Origin: Selaginella moellendorffii
Lineage: Eukaryota; Streptophyta; Lycopodiopsida; Selaginellales; Selaginellaceae
Length of the DNA stretch: 26,493 nt
Direction: 5' to 3'
NCBI RefSeq assembly: GCF_000143415.4
Contig: NW_003314306.1
Span: 1,480,283 to 1,506,775, forward strand
The stretch's first letter is position 1; each line of letters opens with the position of its first letter. The position numbers and the translations under genes are program-made. Positions 9,671 through 19,312 of the stretch are shown piece after piece. Under the pieces are notes generated by a model. That model worked only from the letters and a program-made list of their open reading frames with translations, made no database searches and had not been told where the DNA came from.

Positions 9671-10309
9671 CGATCCATCTTGTTGCTCGCAGTCCTCAAT
9701 GATATGAACTATACTAGTACTTGCCCAGCAAAAGCTGGGTGGTTTACAAAGAGGTTCAATATAAAACCTCTTTATAAACAGTGTTGATTGTAAAAACAGA
9801 AGGATCTTGAGGAAGGAAGTGGTCTTTGGCGTGTGGTGTTTTGAACTTTAATTTCAAGTTCATGTGGTGATGTGGATCTTGATAAAGCCACATAAAGTTG
9901 CCCATTAGTGAAAATTGGGTGGGGCAAGTAAACTCCAAGTCAGTCAAATGTCTGTCCTTAAAATTTGGAGATTGTTAAGTAGTAACCCAAACAAATTAGA
10001 AATTGTCGTCTGGACATTTTAAATGGAATTTCTGTATTTGATGGTATTAGTGTGATATGTGGGATAAAAACTCTTGTCTTTTTAAATTGCCCCATCACAA
10101 TTTCACAATTTAAAACATTTGGTAATGCATTTTTAAAGATGAGAATTGCATAATCCTACTAATGGAGACATATTCTTTAAGAGGATAAGAATAACACCTT
10201 GTTTGAGATAGAGTTTATGTGGTGGGAGATCAGAAGGTGTGATAGAATTTAGGAACATAAGAGCCATCTATTCCTCCACTCTTTTAATTGATTGGGTTTC
10301 ACCCATTTT
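9671..10309. other. AT-rich spacer with hairpins
   Basis: No gene is supported. Two short hairpins lie close together near its left side: CCCAGC-AAAA-GCTGGG at 9724-9739 and GAGGTT-loop-AACCTC at about 9750-9770. These could be the end of a non-autonomous DNA transposon but no matching terminus was found. A minus-strand frame at 9756-9947 has no recognisable motif. Confidence 0.35.
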
Positions 10310-10565
10310 TTCAAAATGGTATCCTGCCTTTTAAGTTGAGCTCAGCCAAACTAAATTGGACTACTAGATATCAATCTCAATAAGTGGTGTGATTTCTCTA
10401 GCTCACTAATAGAGTCACTACTTTGATACTAAATATAAACTCCTAAATTTAGACTTTTCAGCAAATAATTCAAAACACTTAAGTAATCCAAAACCTTTAA
10501 CCAATTGAAAAAGAGGGTCCATTTTTACAAATAGTCTCATGAGTTTTTCTCTTTAATTACTTATA
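10310..10565 (-). mobile_element. 5S-bearing TRIM fragment (LTR plus internal part)
   Basis: The segment resembles 14560-14870 in order and orientation: an internal part (10310-10430) followed on the plus strand by a diverged LTR (about 10435-10565). The LTR contains the family block reading, on the minus strand, a T-run, CAATTGGTTAAAG and a degenerate 5S-like stretch. It is the most decayed copy; the second LTR is not seen, so it is a fragment. Confidence 0.5.
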
Positions 10566-10659
10566 CAAATATAACTAATAGAGAGTTAGACAATGCCTTA
10601 AGTTTGTTAGCTATGCCTAACTTACATACTATCTTTACTATATATTTTTAACCTCTCAT

Positions 10660-12160
10660 AGAAGTGAATCACTATGTCCAAGATTTAATGCATTTAATAT
10701 GGACTAAATGCAATTAGGCAATACTAAAAGAGATGGAATTGATATACTAATATGGAAAAACTAAACCCAACAACATAATCCTCCTCAATACCATCTGATA
10801 AATAAGTCCATCATTACCAAATCATCATTAAGCTAAGTGTCAATAGTACTTGATTAAGTCTACAAGCAATCACTATTTTTAAAACAACCAACAATCACTC
10901 TTGAATTTGCCTTCACAAGACTCAAATACCAAACTCACATCATTAAATCATATATTTATCCAATAAAAAGGTAGCATTCTAAGTATAATACATTGGAACA
11001 TAGACAAATACAAACAAAATAACTACTCAAATTTAATCAAATAGTAATAAACTCACCTATACATCTAATTAAATTAGTGTTAAGCACAACTCAAGAGGCT
11101 AGCAATAAATGATCAATACCCAATTAAAACTAAAGTGAAGACTATAAGATGGACTTCCATAGGTACACAACCTCTTAATAAACAAAGCGACAATACAAAT
11201 ACTTACAACGCCATCATAAATAACTCAATTGAACATCACCATCCTTAGCCAAAGCACAAGGCCACCAAGACTAAATTAAGATGAGTGAGAGTTCACTACT
11301 TGTAAGCAACCAAAGAGATTGACTCAAAAAATAATTTATAAAAGTTTAAATATAGAAGAAAAGTGCATATAAATAAAAATATACCCTTTTTTTCAATCGG
11401 TTAAAGATCTTAGGACACTTGGGGTTAAACATCTTTGGTTTTGAGTAGTATTGGGATGAGTGACCTCCCAAGAAGTCAAAATTCATAAGCTTACACTACT
11501 CTTTTAAAATTTAACTAAATGTAAAGTGCAACTTGCCACCAAACATAATATTATAAAAAAAGGTACAAAGGTTACATTTTGAGAAAAGTGAAATAGCCAC
11601 TTTTCTACTTAAACTCTAGATTTTATCCAACTCAATTATGTTAGCCCCAAAATTTAGCATTCTTTCAAGCTGCATTATATAAATTACCTACTAACGTCAA
11701 AGTCAACTAAAGTTAACCCCTTCACTAGTTTGCAATGGCTTTTGAAAATAAAATGGTTTTTGGGTAAAATGATTAACAAATAAACCATTAAGTAAATTTA
11801 TGAAAATAAAATTATTGTAGAGAAAGAAAGACTCTTAATCTTTCTTTCAATACAAATTCTTAAGACTCAATTAACTTCCTCCTGTTTACAATTTCTCATT
11901 TCACCTCAATATAATTCTAATGACCCAATAGAATCCCAATGACCCAATAGAATGCATGTCTACTGATATTTACAAATGCTAATAAATACATAAAACCTAA
12001 TCACAAAGCATATCTTTGGATATTTAAATCTCATTAACACTCTTCTTCAACCATTTTTAAGACCAAATGTCATTAACATGTCTAATGACATGAAAAATCA
12101 AGTTCTAGGGAAAAATCTTAACAATACCACTTCCATTAACGCCTCAATTTCACACTTAAG
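10660..12160 (+). repeat. AT-rich dispersed repeat, copy 2
   Basis: Diverged copy of 780-2160, more AT-rich and with many C-to-T and G-to-A changes relative to copy 1. It is interrupted by a 195-bp solo LTR at 11301-11495, which accounts for most of the length difference between copies. No coding potential. Confidence 0.6.
11296..11500 (+). mobile_element. Solo LTR of a Cassandra-like TRIM with 5S rRNA sequence
   Basis: The LTR is 11301-11495: it begins TGTAAG and ends CTTACA, and is flanked by perfect 5-bp repeats CTACT (11296-11300 and 11496-11500). The paralogous site in repeat copy 1 is empty with one CTACT at 1479-1483. Positions 11420-11476 match the 3' half of plant 5S rRNA: GGTTAAAC, GAGTAGTATTGGGATGAG, then TGACCTCC and GAAGTC. 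The box C/A region of the 5S internal promoter is partly degenerate. LTRs that carry 5S sequence define the Cassandra family of terminal-repeat retrotransposons in miniature in vascular plants. The short length (195 bp) is below what I recall for Cassandra LTRs. Confidence 0.8.
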
Positions 12161-12529
12161 TAAAGTATAGTGAAATGAAGTGAGAACTTAGAAGGCTTCT
12201 TTCTTTCTTTATGAACTCACCTACTTGCAAAAGCAGTCTACACAGCCATCTCAGCAAAGCCTTATTGATGGAGCCAACTTATATCCCTAGATGGCCTCCA
12301 ATCACTTCACACTTGTAGACTCTTGTCCTTGGTCCTGTAACAAGCTGTAGTGTTGAGCTCAATGCAGTCCTGTAAGGAAATTGATGCTAGAGGACCAAGC
12401 TGTCGCCAATATATACTAAGGAACCCTGGTGCTCAGTACAGCATGCCACAATGGCAAAACCTTGCCACGCTCTCCCAGCACAGAAATCTACAGCACCATC
12501 GCTCAAGGATCCTAAATAATATCAAGATC
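12161..12529. other. Unassigned sequence
   Basis: The base composition becomes more GC-balanced here, unlike the AT-rich repeats to the left. A plus frame at 12350-12553 is open but has no motif that I recognise and reads straight into a BTA1 relic, so it is not a gene as it stands. The stretch could be a fragment of an unidentified retroelement. Confidence 0.3.
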
Positions 12530-12694
12530 CGATGGACCACATTGACTAGCTAGAACAACACAATGTTGATGTCGTTTGTAACATGCTGCAAGCACTATAA
12601 GCAGCTGCAAATTTGTACACTCTGAACACCATCACACTTGCAATTTGTACTTATTTTTCCAGCCTAGAGGCTGCATGATCTGGCACAGTGTGTC
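12530..12694 (+). pseudogene. BTA1 relic (two exons and intron)
   Basis: Matches 20178-20344: the exon encoding MDHVDW (now with TAG in place of the Trp codon), the following intron and the start of the next exon (PGGRVIW in the intact gene). In-frame stops and lost splice signal show it is dead. It joins at 12695 directly to sequence from the NTPase-gene 3' flank. Confidence 0.75.
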
Positions 12695-12850
12695 AATCTC
12701 TTTCTATTTCAAATTTATATGTACAAGGTGGTGTTAGGGATCTTGGTGAGACAAGGAGAGCTTCATGGTTGAGTAGCAGTTTGTGTTCCATATCATCTGT
12801 ATAGCCAAAAGATTTTTAAAATTCACAGACTAATATATAATCCTCTATTA
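12695..12850 (+). repeat. Relic of the NTPase-gene 3' flank
   Basis: Aligns with 3797-3925 in copy 1 of the duplication, including the shared block GGTGTTAGGGATCTTGGTGA and GAGAGCTTCATGGTTGAGT. Its position after a BTA1 relic reproduces the junction expected between successive units of a tandem array. Confidence 0.7.
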
Positions 12851-14324
12851 TTTGGATCTGCAAATACACGGAGCAAGGTCAATAGGAAATCATTGCTATT
12901 CATAAAAATATTCTTAAATACTAAAGAATATATTATTAAGGTTTAGGTATTTTAAGGAAAAATATAATTTTAATAATATTTAGGTCTGTGTAAACTACCA
13001 TTATCTATTTTAGTATCAATAGTTGCTATTTAATAGAGGTTTTATGTTAGTACCTAGTTTATAGAAGAAAATATTACTTTACTATTTAATGATTAGTATT
13101 TCTACTAATTATTTAAGTAGAATTTCCTACTCATTATTACTATAAAACTCCTTAGAGTGTAATTATGAGAAATGCCTTATGTTATTTAAGGTTTAATTTA
13201 TAAATAAAATTTTAATTATAACTATAATAAAATATAATATAATACTAATATCAAATTATTTCTCAGTCATAAATATCTTATATTTAAATATTACAGGGTG
13301 ACAAATCCAAACTTTAACATTTGGATCCATCCTAAAAAACATATAACAAAATATATATACATATGTTTGCAAGGATGAAAAATTTATCAAAAGTCTGATG
13401 TTAAAGAAAGTATTACTTGGGAATATGTTTGTAAGCCTTCCCATTTGCAATATCAATTTGTAGTGCATCTGAATTTGGAGTTGAACTTCAAGCAAGTTGC
13501 ACTGTAAAACAAAAGTCTAGTACACACTCAAAATCCTTTATGATCACTAACTCCTTGTATTCAACTCTTGCATACAAAATAATATTAGATTTATTTTAGC
13601 AAAATTTCAACATACTAGTACCCCATTAACTAGAACAATTTAGAGCTTGGGCTTAAACCCAAGCTTGACACTTAACAAAAAGCCACACAACTCAATAAGA
13701 GCTAACCTAATATGTCAAGTGGTTGACTATACTTCTAACCATTATCTCTACTATATATTTAGAACCACCCATACCTAGAATAAAAGATGGCCGAGAATCC
13801 TCTAAATCATCAAAGAACACTCAAAGCTCATTTATTGTAAACATGAGTGTTACATCTATCGACTATAACATAGATTACCAAGCTCTTTTTCATTGATAAA
13901 CTAAGCTTTTTACCACATTAAAGCTCAAAAACTTGTGTGTAATATTTAGATTGAAAACAATCTTAACATCACTAGCTTGAATGGCCCTTGGCCTTCATAA
14001 GTTGATTGTATATAGAATTATTGAGTTCTATAGAATTACTATGAACTCAAGACTTCAATTCTTGAACTTTTACCATGGGATGTGGATGTGTATATATAAT
14101 GGATTCCACCATATTCATTTTAGCATTCTCTAAACTCTTCACAAAAAGAGAATCATTATGTTAATGTTTAGCTTTGTAGTAATGAAAACAATTATCCTTC
14201 ACTTTATCTTTTTCATGTTGGTACAAACAAAGCTTCTTGACCTTATTACTATCTCCATTCTTCTAGCCTCAAATCCTCTTTGAACTGCTCATTTCCATTG
14301 AGCTTAAACCTTTGATGAAACATT
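12851..14324. other. AT-rich repeat-derived DNA without a supported gene
   Basis: Low-complexity AT-rich sequence. A perfect inverted repeat sits at 13648-13669 (arms AGCTTGGG and CCCAAGCT, 6-base loop). A block at about 13700-13760 resembles 10600-10650, another sign of a common repeat source. No open frame of note, no RNA gene. Confidence 0.45.
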
Positions 14325-14870
14325 ATACTTTTAGTAATTCATTTCAGGTTACCCAACCTAATACTATTTAAATCCCAAATATCTCAAAACCCTTAACTGA
14401 TTGAAAAAGGGGTGCACTCTTTTTTATAGGTTATTTCCCTATAAATTATCTTTCAAATTGTTCTTTTTAGTTGCTTATAATCCATTATGCTTCCATATAA
14501 GTTCATCCCCCCGTAACCAAAAGCTGAGAGCTATAACTTTCCTAAAAGCCCCACTTTATTGACACTCTATCCTTCAAGTTGAACCCAATCAGAGGCAAAC
14601 TGAACTTGCTAGATATCAATTTTAATATGTGATATGATTCCCCTAGCTAACTAATAAAGTTAGAATTTAAACCAATTTAATACTAATAAATTTTTAAATT
14701 TAAAATTCCCGTGAGGTCACCCAACCTAGTACTATTCAAACTCAAAAACATTTAACCTTAAATATTTTAAAACTCTTAACCAATTGAGAAAGGGGTACAC
14801 TTTTTCATAAGCCATTTCATTCTATATTTAAACCCTTATTGATTGTTCCTTTTTGTTGCTTATAATATAC
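14325..14870 (-). mobile_element. 5S-bearing TRIM with two LTRs
   Basis: Two similar blocks in the same (minus) orientation, about 14680-14869 (5' LTR) and 14325-14478 (3' LTR), enclose ~200 bp. Each has, read on the minus strand, a TGTAAG/TATAAGCAAC-like start, a CCCCTTT run, a CAATTGGTTAAG block and a 5S-like stretch. In the 5' LTR, 14713-14734 matches the plant 5S 3' region at 21 of 22 positions (reverse complement reads TAGTACTAGG then TTGGGTGACCTC). A degenerate primer-binding-like site (TTGGTTTAAATTCT) follows the 5' LTR and a G-run GGGGGG lies near the 3' end of the internal part. There is no coding capacity, as in TRIM elements. LTR edges are approximate and target duplications were not resolved. 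Confidence 0.65.
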
Positions 14871-15388
14871 TTATAATACAAAGGTAAAGATCATAGAACT
14901 TATAAATAGGTATATGCATTTAAAGATAAAGTCTCATGCTTAATCTTTAGCAATTGGTTCATGAGATAAACCTTAAAAATATTTCTACACTAAATATACT
15001 AATCCTTCTATTGTGTAAATCATTTGAAGCAATTACTTATCCACTTGTACTACAGTCCTATGGTATATATCTTATTCAAATGTATATTATATTTTAAGTA
15101 GTCATTAATTAATAGGAATTGAAATTGTGCTATTTCCTCTGATACTACATGTAATACACTTTATCTCTCTCCCTTAAGCTAATTGGAAAAAAATCAATTG
15201 CTTAATAAGGGGGCCCTTAGTGAATATTTTATAATATCCCAAGGATGTATGGTAGTATATCTAAATCTAATTCTATGATTATATACACTATAAAAGTATA
15301 TGGACTGAAATAGTAAAATACTAATCATTGAAATTTATAGAATTTTTATGTAAGATATAGAGTAATTGACTATTTTATATTATAATAT
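14871..15388. other. AT-rich spacer
   Basis: Nothing coding or structured was found apart from low-complexity AT sequence; the segmental duplication starts at its right end. Confidence 0.5.
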
Positions 15389-15736
15389 GGATCTAAAGGG
15401 CTTTTTAAGATATTTTAACTGGAGGAGTTAGTCAAACCCTAGATACAAATCTCACAATTCATAGTAAGGCCTCACAACCATGGCCATAGCCTCCTCTGTG
15501 TTGCTTCTCATCTGTGATTTACATAGCCAAAAAGCTAAATTGATTTTCTAAAATAAAATAAAAGTTTTTAATATTCACAATAATCCAAAACCATTACAAC
15601 ATAACCCTCAAGAGAAGCAAGCCAAACTCATCTTGACAGACTGAAACACTAGTAAAATTTCACAAATTCAAAGTGGAAGCTTAAATACTACTTAAAGGAA
15701 TCATAGCACTACTACATGCTTAGTATTCTGCTTTTC

Positions 15737-18517
15737 TCAGGCAACTTTTGGGCGTTTCTGTTGCAAATCGTCCGCAAACTTTTCTGTGGCATCTATTGGG
15801 CGCTTCTGTCGCGGATCACCTGTAAACTTGAAATGTCGCATCATGATATCATGGGAATAGCGTATCACGAATGTGTCTTACCAAGCTCCTTAATGTCAGA
15901 GACGTTTGGAATTGGAAGCTTATACGTGTCAGGAAGCAGCAAATGGAGCCATGATTTCGCTTCCTCTGATTGCTTTCCAGCCTCCACCTCCGTATCCAGC
16001 ACCGCAATTGAAAGTTCAGCTAGAAGTCTCTTCGCCTCAGCACCAAGGAAACGAAAGTTGCGTTCGAGACCATAAACTGTTATGTGCGCAACAGGCTCCG
16101 TCTCCTGTCCATAAGCGTCGTCATCCTGCGAGTAAGACTTATGCAGCTCATTCTCCTTCCATAACTTTGTTGGCACTGGCTCTTTATGTTTTGGTTCTTG
16201 GACATTGATGAGGACCGTCACCACTTTGATTTCGATTCCTGAGACTTGCATGAGCCTCGGCCTCAACGCAGTCGTAGAAGCTTTGTTGAGCCACCCACAC
16301 TTTTTACTGTTTTTGACCGAAACGAGCAGCGCAGTCATCCCCCTGGAAGTCCAGACCGGAATAACAATGTCATAACCTCGGACTTTATTGTTGGCTTTGT
16401 ACATGATTGCACAGCCTCTCATGAACGCAGCTGCCAAGATCTCGGGTGTCAACTGCCCCTGCTTAACCAGCATAAAACTGTTAAAAAAGACGGCAGCGGA
16501 TTCATCCAGGCCGCTGCATGCCTCGTCAACCTGTGCCTCCTCCCAGCCCAGCAATCGTCCGATATAATCCCGGAGAGGAATGCGGCGTAGGTAGTAGTCA
16601 CCCTTGTACAAGCTCCAACAAGCTTGCAGCAAGATGAGCTTCACTATGAATTCCCCCCGAGGTCCAGCATCCACATAGCCATCGTAGCAGCCGTTCAGGA
16701 ACAGCCCTAGAGCAACTTCTAGAGGCTCGCCACTCTTGCGGTTGAGAATCCTAGCGGCCGCTTCACTCACAACGGGCTCCACGGGCTGACTGATATGCAC
16801 TCTCGTACGATCGAGGGAGATGAACGTAAGGATACTCATGTGAGAAGCGACAAGAAGCTGGCTTTGCGCACTCCGCGGGCATATCTCCAGGCCCGCTGAT
16901 GCTGAAAGCAAGGCCAACGCTTGGCTCTCAGCCATCTGTACCTTTCCGGTAGAACCACAAACGTCCACAGCTTGCCCCTGAAAGTCCCCGTGCAGCACCC
17001 CAACCAGCTTGGCTTCCGCGAGATCGAGGAGGCTCCACACATTTGGATTGCTGTCAAGGCGGCTACTCCATAGGGGCCTTCCATACCTGAACAACTGAGC
17101 TGGAGACAAATCCGTAGTCCGAGGAACAAGGTCCATATTCACCACCTGATGAATAGGCCTTAAAAGCCGCAAACCCAGGATATTAGCTTTCCTCGACTGG
17201 TCCTCGTGCCGTCCCAGGATATTAGCTTTCCTCGACTGGTCCTCGTGCCGTCGAGGCTGCAGATTACTGATACTCCCCATCGTATCCATGACAACTGCAA
17301 AGTATTTCTTGTGTGTGAAGAAAGCTCTCGCCACTCGCCTCATCTGGTAAAACGGCGATTGTACCATACTGAAGGTGCTTTCCCCATTCGGTAAGAGACC
17401 GCGACCTTCATCAAAAACAAAAAGCACCTGCACCTCCCCCTCTTCCGGCAGTACATCCTTCAAGTTTTCAAGCTCTCGTTGGAGTAGATTCTCGTTCCTG
17501 GCATCCGGTGACTCACTAATTTCCTCTACAGCTCTGCTGTTGATCAATTCAAGCCATTTCTTGTGCACGGCCTCCGCAATACTGGACGAATCCATCTGGG
17601 AATCCATCCACTGCACTGAGCTCATCTTCTCACCCTTCACCGTCTCATGGAGGACAAAAAGCCACGCCTTGAAGTATAGCGCCATCTCCAACTCGCTGTT
17701 CGTTCGGCTGAGCTGGTTGGCAAGCTCCCCAGTTCGAGGAGGACAGGCGCTACTGTTTGCTGCCGCCGTGCTGCAATAGCAAATATACACTCCCAGGCGC
17801 GACATCTGCATCACCCCGCGTGTTTTCCCCGTGCCAGAACCCTGTACTATGGAGGTATAGCAGCTGTAGTGCTGGTCTACACAATAGCCAGTGCTATAGG
17901 CCACAATAACAGAAGAATTCAAGACTTACTCTTTGAGCATTCGTTCCTCAACTTACACAGCTCCTTGTACAATATCTTATGAGCCCCCCCAATGTACTCC
18001 CTCCGTAACGATTTCATCGCCACTTTCATATTACTCTCGTGCCACAAACGATCACGATCAGGCCCAGTGTTCTCTGCACAGGCACAAGCAAAAGAATACT
18101 CGAGCACCAGACGAAAACACAGAACTTTCACCTATCGGCTTCTGCATGAGGAGCCTTTCACATTGACGCAGCCACTCGCACGAAACATACTCCAACCTCT
18201 CCTTTATCCACTGTAGCAGCTTGAGGTCTCGTGTTTCTTTCTTTGCCACTAGTTCGCTTATCGTGTCGGAGCGAGCCGCTACTGCACAGGAAATGCAAAA
18301 AGAACAGTAGCCTAAAGAAACAGCGAAAGAACTTACAGTTGAACAGCGCAAAGATTTGGCATGCGAGATCAGGATTTCCTGGAAACAAGGCGAAAACCTC
18401 ACATACATCGGCCGTCCACAACCTGGAGGCCGAATAGCCTTGCCGCTGAAGGCGCTCATAGTCAGGCCCGCAAAGATCCCGCAAGCGCTCCTCGCCGTCA
18501 TCGCAGACGCTCTCCAT
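15737..18517 (-). CDS. Crinkler/RHS-type P-loop NTPase fused to REase-fold nuclease, paralog 2
   Basis: Exons 18517-18337, 18281-18132, 18073-17930, 17876-15882 and 15819-15737 on the minus strand; introns 55, 58, 53 and 62 nt, all phase 1; product 850 aa. Architecture as in paralog 1: N-terminal helical region, GSGTGKTR P-loop at 171-178, Walker B D314-E315, and the nuclease-fold part with E567 (RGEF), D661 (GYDIVIPV) and K680 (LLVSVKN). This copy keeps the lysine expected of an E-D-xK active site, so it is the better candidate for an active enzyme. It carries a perfect 39-bp in-frame duplication (13 residues, RHEDQSRKANILG twice) shortly after the Walker B region. The tail KRPIDATEKFADDLQQKRPK resembles a bipartite basic nuclear signal. 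Splice sites, frame and length are all intact. Function in the plant is not known; family assignment is by motif. Confidence 0.82.
17174..17251 (-). repeat. Perfect 39-bp tandem duplication within paralog 2
   Basis: Units 17174-17212 and 17213-17251 are identical. Paralog 1 and, by length, the ancestral state have one unit. The duplication is in frame and adds 13 residues with basic and acidic character between the NTPase core and the following region. Confidence 0.95.
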
Positions 18518-18527
18518 TAAACCCTAG
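18518..18527 (-). promoter_or_regulatory. Telo-box next to the start codon
   Basis: Same TAAACCCTAG as at paralog 1, directly beside the ATG at 18517. Confidence 0.4.
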
Positions 18528-19312
18528 AACTTACCACCCAATCTTATGGGGTCTGTCAACATATAGTAATTTCAATTTACTCGTTTCACCATTAAAATTT
18601 TCGTCACATCTAGTATCAGCTTTCCTCTGAGTCCGCATGGCCCTGCACAACATGAAACGCCATGTAAAGTTGAAGCCAACCAAAAGAGTAAGAAGAAAGA
18701 AAGAGGAGTTACATTTTGGTAAAAGGTCACAATATGTACTGCTCGAAGTAGACTATTGTTGCTGTGCTGTTTCAGCATTTTGCATTGCTCACAGCCTCCG
18801 GCACTGGCATAAGTTGTGAATTGTACCACTTCTGCAATTGCCAAAGCAGTGAAGTATATACTTCTAAGTGGCTGGAAATTATTTTCTACATCTTGTGTTT
18901 TGCTTGGCATCTGGATCTCGAGTAATGGGAATCACTGCAAGCGCCATTTAAGGATTCTGAAGCTTCTAATGTAGCAAGTATGTACAATAACAAAAACATC
19001 AGGTCAACATGCGGCAATGGCAGAAGAATGTTTTCTGATTTTGCATGACATTTCTTCATCCTTGGATTTTTTCCCCTATGAGTTTGCTGTTCTTCTTGTA
19101 ATAGGACAAGCATTGTGAGGATTAGCAAAGCAAAACTTTCAATACTAGTAGCATAGAAGTCATATTTAAATTCTTGCTGCTTGCTAGACTGTAGTAAAGA
19201 TTGATTCTTATTTATCCAACAATTTATTCTAAGTGCTAGGGGGCTGTGAATTTCTGGTAAGTAGCAAATTTTCTTATATCTCCGTGTGAAGAGCTGTGTT
19301 TATTTATTCCAG

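Larger units (their letters stand above)
15389..19075. repeat. Segmental duplication, copy 2 (with NTPase-nuclease gene)
   Basis: Partner of 3573-7350. It includes the 3' flank, the paralogous gene and its 5' flank, and is continuous at 19076 with sequence leading into BTA1 exons, so it is closer to the ancestral arrangement than copy 1. Introns and flanks are nearly identical between copies. Confidence 0.9.

Noticed and set aside
11420-11476. A functional 5S rRNA gene
   Set aside because: Only the 3' half is recognisable and it is degenerate; it lies inside an LTR with target-site duplication.
13648-13669. Perfect inverted repeat as a terminator or regulatory RNA
   Set aside because: Single isolated palindrome in AT-rich plant DNA; no gene next to it.
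18572-19128. Minus-strand frames upstream of paralog 2
   Set aside because: The frames are not conserved in copy 1 of the duplication (6790-7350), where small indels break them, so they are probably UTR or promoter sequence.
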